Below, one piece after another: positions 1-6,692 of a DNA stretch of 29,679 nt (position 1 is the first letter of the stretch; each line of letters starts with the position of its first letter). The position numbers and the translations under genes are program-made. This stretch comes from JAPUDQ01 sp049644865 (GTDB lineage Bacteria > Patescibacteriota > Saccharimonadia > Saccharimonadales > Saccharimonadaceae). The notes beneath the pieces were generated by a model. That model was not told the origin of the DNA, ran no database searches, and saw nothing but the letters and a program-made list of their open reading frames with translations. Location of the stretch: contig JBARSV010000006.1 of the NCBI GenBank assembly GCA_049644865.1, positions 1 to 29,679 on the forward strand, written 5' to 3'.

Positions 1-159
1 CGCGACGCCTTTAGAGATGGACAGCTCTTTTGGAGCTATGCTTTGAAAGAAGTGGCGACGGGGTTACGGAACGTGACGGGTCCGCCCCTTAAGAACTCGA
101 CGGTTACATTGAGCTCGGATTGTATAAAATGTCGATCGAAGCATAAGTGCATCCAATAG
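1..159 (+). CDS. possible C-terminal end of a gene entering from the left edge
   Basis: Frame 1 is open from the first base to a TAG at 157-159, giving 52 codons without a start. The predicted tail is polar and ends with a Cys-x2-Cys pair and a further Cys. I do not recognise it. Positions 53-77 belong to a short repeat that recurs at 9255-9279, which argues that part of this stretch is repetitive DNA. It may therefore be a chance open frame. An 8-bp GC-rich hairpin (162-169 with 182-189) follows the stop but has no T-tract. Confidence 0.2.
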   Translation, partial: RDAFRDGQLFWSYALKEVATGLRNVTGPPLKNSTVTLSSDCIKCRSKHKCIQ

Positions 160-344
160 CACCGGCTCCCACATTGCTGTAGGAGCCGGACGTACAGGCG
201 GTCTTAAGCGCCGTTAGCGCGTCGGACCAAACTCTTTTTTTGGGAGTTGCTCGTAAGGGGTACTGTCTCAAAAAAAAGAGTGAACTTATCCAGTTCTGAT
301 TCGGTGCTATGGTTACCTGTACTAGTGGTATTGGTGGTAGCCAT
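104..344 (-). pseudogene. small unknown gene, probably frameshifted at an A7 run
   Basis: On the minus strand an ATG at 344-342 opens a frame whose first residues are MATTNTTSTGNHSTESELDK. It stops at 206-204. Another minus frame crosses it and continues to a TAA at 106-104, with composition typical of a folded protein and two cysteines (KTACTSGSY, AIGCTY). Joining the frames at the A7 run (T7 on the plus strand, 235-241) would give one protein of about 80 residues. A TACAGT hexamer lies 6 nt before the ATG, as at other starts here. No family is recognised. A perfect 8-bp hairpin lies inside the second half. This is tentative: the region is also compatible with non-coding DNA. Confidence 0.25.
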
Positions 345-467
345 GCATACACTGTATCACACAGCACTGGTTATGTCAATAGATGCTTATGCTTAGCATT
401 ATTCATATTGTGATATACCTCGGGGTGATATTTGCTCATACTACACGTGGAAAACCTATGGACAAAT

Positions 468-496
468 AAATACACCCCTGATGATGGGGTGTATTT
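468..496 (-). terminator. intrinsic terminator of the 515-1096 gene
   Basis: An 11-bp perfect stem (AAATACACCCC at 468-478 with GGGGTGTATTT at 486-496) has a 7-nt loop. On the minus strand it is followed by a T-rich tail (TTTATTTGT). It lies 18 nt past the stop of the minus-strand gene. Confidence 0.8.
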
Positions 497-514
497 GAGA
501 GGCAAGAGCGGTCG

Positions 515-1096
515 CTATTGCTTGGTTTGTTGCTTTTCGAGCTTGATGTTCTTGACAACTTCGCTGTCGTCTTTGAGGTTTTCCCAGAACAACACTTGGC
601 TACGCTCGATGTACATAGCGTCTTCTGGTCCATGGAGTTCTTTGCCGAGCTTAGTGAGCTGTAGCTGGTTAGAGGCAGCTGCTGCGTCTTTTTTCTCTTG
701 GTTTTGGACACCTTGCTGTAAGTAGTAAATGTCTTTCATGGTCACCGTGTCACCGGTCATGCCGACGATTTTACCGAAGTAGACTTGGCCGTTTGTCAAG
801 AACAATGCTTGATATTTGCCCTGCGATACCGATGGGCTCGACGTCGATGCGCCGAGGACGCCAGTTGTACCGACGAGGCTGGTTGCGCCTTTTACGGCGA
901 GGCCAAGTACCCCGAGTGCTAGTACGGCAGCGACACCGTAGACAGCTGGTTTCTTGAGTTTAGATTTGGCTTTACCGCCTCGAGCCTGTGTGTATGGCTG
1001 AGTTGGGGCGGCTGGCGCAGAATTGGTGTCAAATGCTGTAGTAGGTGCATCTTGACGTGGCTGCGTATGCAAACGTTGTTGTGATCGTAGATCCAT
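515..1096 (-). CDS. single-pass membrane-anchored protein of unknown function
   Basis: This is a 193-residue protein. Residues 1-45 are rich in Gln, Pro, Ala and Thr and end in a Lys/Arg cluster (KAKSKLKK). One hydrophobic segment follows at about residues 51-72. The C-terminal part forms a small domain with the pattern YQALFLTNGQVYFGKI, then GDTVTMKDIYYLQ and a polar, Lys-rich tail. The basic cluster before the membrane segment suggests that the N-terminus is cytoplasmic and the C-terminal domain is outside. The ATG at 1096 is preceded by GAGGGAG at good spacing. The gene is monocistronic, with its own promoter (1112-1139) and terminator (468-496). I do not recognise a named family; it resembles small anchored proteins seen in CPR genomes, but no catalytic motif is visible. 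Confidence 0.8.
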   Translation of the reverse strand: MDLRSQQRLHTQPRQDAPTTAFDTNSAPAAPTQPYTQARGGKAKSKLKKPAVYGVAAVLALGVLGLAVKGATSLVGTTGVLGASTSSPSVSQGKYQALFLTNGQVYFGKIVGMTGDTVTMKDIYYLQQGVQNQEKKDAAAASNQLQLTKLGKELHGPEDAMYIERSQVLFWENLKDDSEVVKNIKLEKQQTKQ

Positions 1097-1111
1097 TGCT
1101 CCCTCACTTTT

Positions 1112-1139
1112 ATATTACTAACCTTGAGAGTTATTGTAA
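1112..1139 (-). promoter_or_regulatory. sigma70-type promoter for the 515-1096 gene
   Basis: On the minus strand TTACAA (1139-1134), a 16-bp spacer and TAATAT (1117-1112) lie just upstream of the Shine-Dalgarno sequence and ATG. Confidence 0.45.
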
Positions 1140-1173
1140 TACATTTCGTGAAAAAAAGCTTGAGTTTTATTCT

Positions 1174-2052
1174 GGGTTCACTGAACGAATCCGGAACATA
1201 CCGTAGCTCGTAAGTAGTTAGTAACAGTATAAAACATGTCAGGACTATTCTGTCTTTATTCCCACTCCTTTAAGATATTTTCAAGATCAACAAGTGTCAG
1301 TTTGCCATAGAGCCTTCTCAGTGAACGCTTCAGGACTCCCCAGAAGTTCTCGATCATGTTTGTCGGGCCAAAGTGTCCATGACTATGGTTGCAACGCTCA
1401 TGAGAATAGCCATAAAACTCAAGATCAGTGTAGCCACTGTGCGTGTCGGTTGTTAGATGAGCGGTTCTTGCTACTGTCGTGGTGGGGAATAGCTCGAGCG
1501 TATCTTGGGAGCGGTCTGGGATAACCTGAAGGCGGACTCTTCTTGCATCTCGTTCAATTGCCCCAACGACAATTGTTTGGTTTCCAAATTTCTGTTTCCC
1601 CAAAGAAACTTTCATCGACCTCGACAATACCTGAAAGCCGCAAGGAACTGACTGGTATATGCTCACGAAAGGCGCGGAACCAACGACGGACTGTCGGATA
1701 ACTCCGTCCTGTAATGTCGACGGTCGTCCCAGTACTCTTCTGTTGCTGCCAGCACCAGATAAGCAACCAGAGACTACGGAAGGTAAGGTTGCTATGTTTC
1801 AACCAGCAGACCGATTTCGCCGACCACTTCTTGCGACATACTGAACACCAGGCATAACTACGACGAAATAGGAGACGATGTGTGCAGGCTGGGCAGCTAG
1901 ACACTCCATAGATGGCGGTAAAGATTTGTTTGTGGCACTGCCGTTCGGTCGGCAGATTTGTTAGACTGTTCATTGGAACAACCCCTTCCTAAAGTTTCGT
2001 TAGTTTGCACTACTTACTTTAGCGGGTTGTTCTTTATTCGTTCAGTGAACCC
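1174..2052 (-). mobile_element. IS1595-family (ISXO2-like) insertion sequence
   Basis: The element is about 879 bp, bounded by inverted repeats that share a perfect 17-bp terminus beginning GGGTTCACTGAACGAAT at 1174 and its complement ending at 2052. Similarity continues imperfectly for about 43 bp to a shared GTAAGTAG. It carries one transposase on the minus strand. The flanks share TTATTC on both sides but offset by one base, so an 8-bp target duplication is not cleanly preserved. The insertion lies between the anchored-protein gene and tRNA-Val. It is probably inactive because the transposase is frameshifted. Confidence 0.85.
1256..1973 (-). pseudogene. ISXO2-like transposase, frameshifted
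   Basis: The N-terminal half starts at 1973 and has a zinc-ribbon pattern (CPAC, then CSVC) followed by a helix-turn-helix region and the first catalytic Asp in VEVDESFFG. The C-terminal half lies in another frame and continues VVGAIERD, TDTHSGYTDL (second Asp) and NMIENFWGVLKRSLR, the usual Asn/Glu-x-Trp-LKR end of this family. It stops at 1256. Dropping one G from the GGGGAAA run at about 1599-1605 restores one reading frame of about 238 residues through DESFFGKQKFGNQT. A programmed shift is possible, but most IS1595 members use a single frame, so decay is the simpler reading. Confidence 0.85.
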
Positions 2053-2097
2053 TTATTCACCATACAAAAACCACTCCTGATCAGAATGGTTTCCATG

Positions 2098-2174
2098 TGG
2101 TGGGCGATATAGGATTCGAACCTATCACCTTCTCAACGTCAATGAGACGCTCTAGCCAAATGAGCTAATCGCCC
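2098..2174 (-). tRNA. tRNA-Val (anticodon GAC)
   Basis: The minus strand folds as a full cloverleaf. The acceptor is GGGCGAT/ATCGCCC, the D arm GCTC/GAGC, the anticodon stem TCTCA/TGAGA with loop TTGACGT, and the T arm ATAGG-TTCGAAT-CCTAT. The discriminator is A and the CCA end is encoded (2100-2098). The GAC anticodon reads GUC and GUU valine codons. It lies 45 bp from the right end of the insertion sequence. Confidence 0.95.
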
Positions 2175-2191
2175 TCGTCGCAATCAGCTTT

Positions 2192-2239
2192 GATCTTGCC
2201 AAATTTTTGCAACCAAGTGGCAAAAATTGTTGCAAGATC
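2192..2239. repeat. AT-rich inverted repeat upstream of tRNA-Val
   Basis: GATCTTGC (2192-2199) pairs with GCAAGATC (2232-2239). Inside this, an ATTTTTG/CAAAAAT stem continues with small bulges around the loop AACCAAGTGG. It sits where the tRNA-Val promoter would be and may be a regulatory hairpin or a palindromic relic. Confidence 0.6.
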
Positions 2240-2257
2240 GGCGCGGTCGCTCCTCTC

Positions 2258-2292
2258 AAATGAAAATTCATGCAAGCATGTAATTTTCATTT
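2258..2292. repeat. 35-bp near-perfect palindrome
   Basis: AAATGAAAATT then CATGC pairs with GCATG then AATTTTCATTT, giving 16 bp interrupted by one unpaired T and a 2-nt loop. There is no T-tract on either side, so it is not a typical terminator. It is the second palindrome in 100 bp. Confidence 0.65.
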
Positions 2293-2349
2293 GGAAAATC
2301 ACAGAAGGACATCTGAAATGATAGCAAAACAGAGAAGGGATTGCAATTA

Positions 2350-2531
2350 GCGGGTGGTTTACAGTAGTATGGAAATAAGCGCTGAGGCGGACTAACCACC
2401 CGCGGAGCTTCGCGGGAGCGGTCGCAGAGAGCGTATCAAATGCGGCAAGAGTGAAAGATTTCGGTGGAACAGCCTGCCCTAAGCGGGCCCGAAACACGCT
2501 AGATGAGATGTCATCTGAACGCGTGTTTTTT
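2350..2531 (+). promoter_or_regulatory. T-box-like tRNA-sensing leader upstream of thrS
   Basis: Three parts are seen. (1) A 10-bp stem (2350-2359 with 2394-2403) encloses AGTA on its 5' side and ACT followed by A on its 3' side, as a specifier loop with a threonine codon would. (2) An antiterminator-like fold has outer helix TTTCGG/CCGAAA (2459-2464, 2489-2494), a 7-nt one-sided bulge TGGAACA (2465-2471) and inner helix GCCTGC/GCGGGC. T-box antiterminators carry a UGGN-type 7-nt bulge that pairs with the tRNA NCCA end. (3) A terminator (2492-2531) shares AAA with the antiterminator. No plus-strand gene lies upstream, so the terminator must act on a leader. Weak points: the upper part of stem I is short and poorly paired, and T-boxes are unexpected in this phylum. 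Confidence 0.45.
2492..2531 (+). terminator. leader terminator (attenuator) before the small membrane gene and thrS
   Basis: The stem AAACACGC (2492-2499) pairs with GCGTGTTT (2521-2528), with an inner stem AGATGA/TCATCT, followed by a run of six T (2526-2531). It ends 23 nt before the first start codon and has no upstream gene on this strand. Confidence 0.7.
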
Positions 2532-2554
2532 AATTTCTAAGGAGCATAATTGTT

Positions 2555-2893
2555 GTGAAAAGAATCAAACTGGCGATGTGGGTGATGTACGGACTGGTAT
2601 TAACTCTGGTCGGTATGATTGTTCCTCCTTCGGAGTATCCGTCAGCCTACGCTGGCCCAGTATTGTCTGTTAGCCAGCCTGCACGGGAGCTCGATGCTCG
2701 ATGCATTACGACACGTTACTATATTGGGTGGCCATACACCGTTGCGGGGGGCAAAAATAATAGTTGTGAGACCTGGGGTGCGCGATATGATGAATTTTAT
2801 CCGCTGTCACTGTTTTATTACTTTATAACAGGTACGGTGATATATTTTGTTGCCGATAAAATATCTAAAGTGAAAAGGAGTGCTAAGATATGA
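2555..2893 (+). CDS. small two-span membrane protein, first gene of the thrS run
   Basis: This 112-residue protein starts at GTG 2555, with AAGGAG 10 nt upstream (2539-2544). A hydrophobic segment lies at about residues 7-24 and a second at about 81-101, before a Lys-rich tail (DKISKVKRSAKI). The loop between them has two cysteines and several aromatic residues. The first segment could be a signal anchor. Its stop overlaps the thrS start as ATGA, which indicates translational coupling. It lies just after the T-box-like leader, so it is probably co-expressed with threonyl-tRNA synthetase. No family or function is recognised. Confidence 0.65.
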   Translation: MKRIKLAMWVMYGLVLTLVGMIVPPSEYPSAYAGPVLSVSQPARELDARCITTRYYIGWPYTVAGGKNNSCETWGARYDEFYPLSLFYYFITGTVIYFVADKISKVKRSAKI

Positions 2894-4758
2894 ACGACGA
2901 TCAACTGTATGCTATGCGGCACAGCTTGGCACATATTACAGCGCAGGCGGTGCAGCACCTCTGGCCAGAGGCGAAGTTTGGGGTCGGGCCGGTGGTCGAA
3001 AATGGGTTTTATTATGATATCGATCTCGGTGAGACAAAGATCTCCGAGGACGATTTTCCGAAGATCGAGGCCGAGATGCGCAGGATAGTAGATGCAAATT
3101 ACCCGTTTGAGCGCTCTGAGAGGTCCGTAGATGAGGCAATTGCCTGGGCGAAGGAAAAAGGCCAGCCCTACAAACAAGAGCTCCTCAACGACCTTAAACG
3201 AGAGGGGACGACCCTCGCGAGCGAGCTTGATGCGACGATGATGGGCATGGAGCTACCGGCTGGTGTGGGTGGGAGTGCGCATCAGCCAGTACAAACTGTC
3301 GTGAATGTCTCGTTTTATACAGACGGTGACTTTACCGACTTGTGTCGTGGTCCGCATGCGACGACAACCGGCAGCGTCGGTGTTTTCAAACTGACGAAGG
3401 TCGCCGGCGCCTACTGGCGTGGTAAGACCGACAACGCCCAAATGCAGCGACTCTATGGCGTTGCGTTTCAAGATCAGAAGACGCTTGATGACTATCTGAC
3501 TATGCTAGAAGAGGCGAAAACCCGAGATCATCGTAAGCTTGGTCAGGAGCTCGATCTATATGCATCCTCACCGCTCGTTGGTAGTGGGTTGCCACTCTTC
3601 ACCCCACGGGGGACAATCCTGCGGGAAGAGCTAAGTGCCTATTCTAATGTATTGCGTCAAGCAAGTGGTTTTGAGAAGGTCTGGACGCCGCATATCACAA
3701 AGATCGATCTGTATAAGACATCAGGGCATTGGGATAAGTTTGGTGACGAGCTTTTCCTCGTGAAAAGCCAAGAGACCAGCGATGAGTTTGCTCTCAAACC
3801 TATGAATTGTCCGCATCATACCCAGATATTTGCTAGTCGAGCGCGTAGCTATCGTGACATGCCGGTTCGCTATCTTGAGACGACCACGGACTACCGTGAT
3901 GAAAAGACGGGTGAGCTTGGTGGTCTTAGCCGCGTTCGTGCCCTTACGCAAGATGATAGTCACGTATTTTGTCGCCAAGACCAGATACAGCAAGAGATCA
4001 ATCAGCTATTGGCGGCTGCGAACAATCTCTACGGGGCACTCGATATGGCGCTCCGTGTCCGCCTCAGTTACAGGGACGATAGCGACAGCTACCTAGGCGA
4101 CATGTCCTTGTGGCAATCTGCACAACAACAACTGAAAGATGCAGTGATTGCAAACCAGCTCGAGTATTTTGAAGCGGGTGGTGAAGCGGCATTTTATGGT
4201 CCAAAGATCGATTTTATGGTGACTGATGCGATCGGCCGTGAACATCAGCTAGCGACTGTGCAATTAGATTTTGTGCAGCCTGGTCGTTTCGGGTTGGAAT
4301 ACACCGACGAGAACGGCGAGAAACAGACGCCGGTCATGATCCATTGTGCACTGCTTGGATCTATCGAACGGTTTCTTAGCGTCTACATCGAGCATACCGC
4401 TGGTAAATTCCCGCTCTGGCTCAGTCCTGAACAGCTCAGGATTATCCAGGTTAACAATAGTGAAGACGTGATGAAATTTGTACAACACCTACGGACAAAA
4501 GCTGAAGAAAAAGGTCTACGCGTATCTGTTGATGACACGAACGAATCAGTCGGCAAAAAGATTCGTAGCGCGGAAGTCTGGAAGGTGCCATATACGGTCG
4601 TGATCGGCGACAAGGAAGTTCAGAGCGCTCATGTCTCGCCGCGCGTGCGGGCCGATTTGGCGGTGTTGGGAAATGTTGAAAGGAGCTACAATGTCGAGCA
4701 ATTCCTGGGGAGTCTTGTCAATGAAGTAAAAGCGCGGGCGTCGAAGTCATCGATATGA
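2890..4758 (+). CDS. thrS: threonyl-tRNA synthetase, without TGS domain
   Basis: This class II synthetase charges tRNA-Thr in the cytoplasm. The editing domain begins almost at residue 1: HSLAH (11-15) and CRGPH (152-156) supply the HxxxH and CxxxH zinc/editing motifs. The catalytic core follows, with MNCPHH (Cys307), TQDDSHVF (His358) and MIHCALLGSIERF (His485), the three expected zinc ligands, then an anticodon-binding domain from about 515. The protein has 622 residues; the N-terminal TGS domain of about 60 residues found in E. coli ThrRS is absent. In motif 3 the residue after the zinc-ligand His is Cys where Arg is usual. The start is supported by AAGGAG at 2875-2880 and the ATGA overlap with the gene before. 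Its stop overlaps the next gene's ATG. Confidence 0.97.
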   Translation: MNDDQLYAMRHSLAHITAQAVQHLWPEAKFGVGPVVENGFYYDIDLGETKISEDDFPKIEAEMRRIVDANYPFERSERSVDEAIAWAKEKGQPYKQELLNDLKREGTTLASELDATMMGMELPAGVGGSAHQPVQTVVNVSFYTDGDFTDLCRGPHATTTGSVGVFKLTKVAGAYWRGKTDNAQMQRLYGVAFQDQKTLDDYLTMLEEAKTRDHRKLGQELDLYASSPLVGSGLPLFTPRGTILREELSAYSNVLRQASGFEKVWTPHITKIDLYKTSGHWDKFGDELFLVKSQETSDEFALKPMNCPHHTQIFASRARSYRDMPVRYLETTTDYRDEKTGELGGLSRVRALTQDDSHVFCRQDQIQQEINQLLAAANNLYGALDMALRVRLSYRDDSDSYLGDMSLWQSAQQQLKDAVIANQLEYFEAGGEAAFYGPKIDFMVTDAIGREHQLATVQLDFVQPGRFGLEYTDENGEKQTPVMIHCALLGSIERFLSVYIEHTAGKFPLWLSPEQLRIIQVNNSEDVMKFVQHLRTKAEEKGLRVSVDDTNESVGKKIRSAEVWKVPYTVVIGDKEVQSAHVSPRVRADLAVLGNVERSYNVEQFLGSLVNEVKARASKSSI

Positions 4759-5375
4759 GTACTGAGCGACAAGTGGTAGTCGGGTGGGACCTCGACGATT
4801 GTTTGGCGCCGACGTTGCCTGTGGTAGCGTCCCTATACAAGAGGCGATTTGGCCATGATATCGATCTGGTCAATGCGTGTAACGGCCAGCCTGAGCCCTG
4901 GGGCGTCGATACTTTTGCTGAAGCTATCAGCAGATACGAAGCAATTATGGAGATGCCAGGGTTTCATCAACTCCTCATCCCAGACACCGATACATTACGG
5001 GCCGTGCATGCTTTGGATCAGCAAGGCATACCGCAGGTGGTTGTGACGGGGCGGGCGGATCAGTTTCACGATGCGTCTGCCCAGTGGTTAAGCCGCCAAT
5101 TCCCGGGTGTACAGCTAGGGTTGGTCACAACTAACCATCATACAAGCAACGGCGGCGTATCAGTGACCAAGGGTGAGGTGTGCGCGGCAGAGGGTATTAC
5201 TCATATGCTCGATGATGCGCCGGTGCATTTGGCGACGCTTGATCCTGACCTGACGACCGGGTTTCTTATGGAGCGACCGTGGAACGCTGGTACTGAGATG
5301 CCTCATATCGTCAGAGTAACATCTCCTTTGCATTTTGCGAGAGAGTGCCTTTGTCATGTCTACCAACGGGTATAA
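4755..5375 (+). CDS. HAD-superfamily 5'(3')-deoxyribonucleotidase-like hydrolase
   Basis: This 206-residue protein has all four HAD motifs: WDLDDCL (Asp12 nucleophile, Asp14), VVVTGR (Thr98), TKGEVC (Lys139) and MLDDAP (Asp153/Asp154). The arrangement, with a helical cap after motif I, resembles the NT5C/YorS-type nucleotidases that dephosphorylate deoxynucleoside monophosphates. That substrate is inferred from family resemblance only. The start overlaps the thrS stop (ATGA), so it is translationally coupled. A role in nucleotide housekeeping fits its position in this compact run. Confidence 0.75.
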   Translation: MSTERQVVVGWDLDDCLAPTLPVVASLYKRRFGHDIDLVNACNGQPEPWGVDTFAEAISRYEAIMEMPGFHQLLIPDTDTLRAVHALDQQGIPQVVVTGRADQFHDASAQWLSRQFPGVQLGLVTTNHHTSNGGVSVTKGEVCAAEGITHMLDDAPVHLATLDPDLTTGFLMERPWNAGTEMPHIVRVTSPLHFARECLCHVYQRV

Positions 5376-5380
5376 ACTAT

Positions 5381-5683
5381 ATGGATGCTTTTTCTGATCG
5401 TGTCTATGTCATCGTGTCACAGATACCAAAAGGGAGGGTTATGACCTATGGCGATATTGCAGCGCTAGCAGGCCATCCGTATGCGGCTCGGCAAGTTGGT
5501 GGTCTCGCGCATTTTGGACCGTCTGAGCTCCCATGGCACCGCGTCGTCAATCGCTTTGGCGACTGCGCGAGCGGCTACTATGGCGGTAAAGCCGGTCACC
5601 AGCAAGCACTTGAAGCCGAAGGCTTTGAAGTAAAAGACTTTCGCATTGTTGATTTCACTGCTCGCCGCTGGAGGCCTTCGTGA
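5381..5683 (+). CDS. alkyltransferase-like protein (ATL), Trp in place of the acceptor Cys
   Basis: This 100-residue protein matches the DNA-binding domain of O6-alkylguanine-DNA alkyltransferases: KGRVMTYGDIAALAG (helix-turn-helix), YAARQVGGLA with the flipping Arg37, and the active-site block LPWHRVVNRFG. The catalytic PCHRV is PWHRV, with Trp52. That is the signature of ATL proteins, which bind O6-alkylguanine without repairing it and hand it to nucleotide excision repair. The ATG at 5381 is chosen because the conserved domain starts there; an in-frame GTG at 5345 would add 12 poor-quality residues. Its stop overlaps the miaA GTG (GTGA). Confidence 0.9.
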   Translation: MDAFSDRVYVIVSQIPKGRVMTYGDIAALAGHPYAARQVGGLAHFGPSELPWHRVVNRFGDCASGYYGGKAGHQQALEAEGFEVKDFRIVDFTARRWRPS

Positions 5684-6579
5684 GTTCTCTCCCACAATCC
5701 ACAATCCAAAATCCAAAATCTTCTGATCTTCTGATCGTTATCACCGGTCCCACCGCTAGCGGCAAGAGTGCTTTAGCACTCGACCTTGCCGAGCGCTATA
5801 ACGGCGAAATCATTTGTGCTGATTCGCGAACTGTTTACAGAGGTATGGACATCGGTACAGCCAAACCGACGGTCGAAGAACAGGCAAGAGTACCACATCA
5901 TCTTCTTGATGTGGTCGATCCTGACGAACGGTTTACGGCAGCCGATTTCCAACGATTGGCACGGGCTGCGATCGATGATATCCGCGCTCGTGGCCGTATA
6001 CCGTTCGTCGTTGGCGGCACCGGGTTATATATTGATGGGCTAGTGCTCGGCTACCAATTCGGCCCCTCGGCAGACGAAACGATACGTCGGCAGCTGGAAG
6101 ATCTGACAGCCGAACAGTTGCAGACGATGTTAATAAACCAACGAATTTCTCTACCACATAACCGTGATAATAAGCGTCATCTCGTGAGAGCTCTTGAGCA
6201 ACACGGGATCAATAATAACAGAGGTGAAAAACCTTGTGAAAACTGCATCGTTGTGGCGATAGCTACAGAAAAGGATGAGCTTGGACAACGCATTCGCCAG
6301 CGAGCTGACGTCATGTTTGCCGGTGGCATCGTCGACGAGGCCAAGCTATTGGCGGCGCGTTACGGCTGGGATCACGAAGCTCTGACTGGTAATATCTATC
6401 CGATCGTCCGTAGACTTATCGACGGTGAAATATCAGAAGATGAGGCCAAAGAACTTTTCATCATCAAAGACCGTCAGCTCGTCAACAAACAACTTACCTG
6501 GCTGCGCCGCCATGACTACGTACGATGGCTGACGCTCGGCGACGCAAGAGGATATCTGTCGTTGATCATCAAACGGTGA
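5680..6579 (+). CDS. miaA: tRNA dimethylallyltransferase
   Basis: MiaA transfers dimethylallyl from DMAPP to A37 of tRNAs reading UNN codons. The 299-residue protein has the P-loop GPTASGKS (23-30), the ADSRTVYRGMDIGTAKP block (catalytic Asp near 47) and VGGTGLYIDGL, all family hallmarks. The GTG start overlaps the ATL stop. The first 17 codons are odd: the DNA is four 7-bp units (CCACAAT twice, CCAAAAT twice, 5692-5719) and then two 8-bp units (TTCTGATC, 5721-5736). The encoded leader looks like repeat DNA placed just before the conserved start of the protein. The same CCAAAAT pair occurs in the enlarged V1 helix of the 16S gene (28799-28812). Length is otherwise normal. Confidence 0.95.
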   Translation: MSSLPQSTIQNPKSSDLLIVITGPTASGKSALALDLAERYNGEIICADSRTVYRGMDIGTAKPTVEEQARVPHHLLDVVDPDERFTAADFQRLARAAIDDIRARGRIPFVVGGTGLYIDGLVLGYQFGPSADETIRRQLEDLTAEQLQTMLINQRISLPHNRDNKRHLVRALEQHGINNNRGEKPCENCIVVAIATEKDELGQRIRQRADVMFAGGIVDEAKLLAARYGWDHEALTGNIYPIVRRLIDGEISEDEAKELFIIKDRQLVNKQLTWLRRHDYVRWLTLGDARGYLSLIIKR

Positions 6580-6593
6580 CCGTTAGTTTTTCG

Positions 6594-6639
6594 TTGACCA
6601 TTGATCATTTCTCAGTAACGATCACCGATCAATGGTCAA
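6594..6639. repeat. 13-bp perfect inverted repeat after miaA
   Basis: TTGACCATTGATC (6594-6606) is followed 20 bp later by its exact complement GATCAATGGTCAA (6627-6639). There is no T-tract. It lies between miaA and the next start, so it could be a processing or termination hairpin or an operator for the DNA-binding protein encoded just downstream. Confidence 0.6.
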
Positions 6640-6692
6640 AGATCAATGCATTGTGCTACTATAGTATTCGATAATATGAGAGGGAATGACGA

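Noticed and set aside
2165..2497. 110-codon open frame on the minus strand between tRNA-Val and thrS
   Set aside because: It overlaps the tRNA-Val 5' end and runs through palindromes and the leader structure; the protein has no recognisable pattern and no ribosome site.
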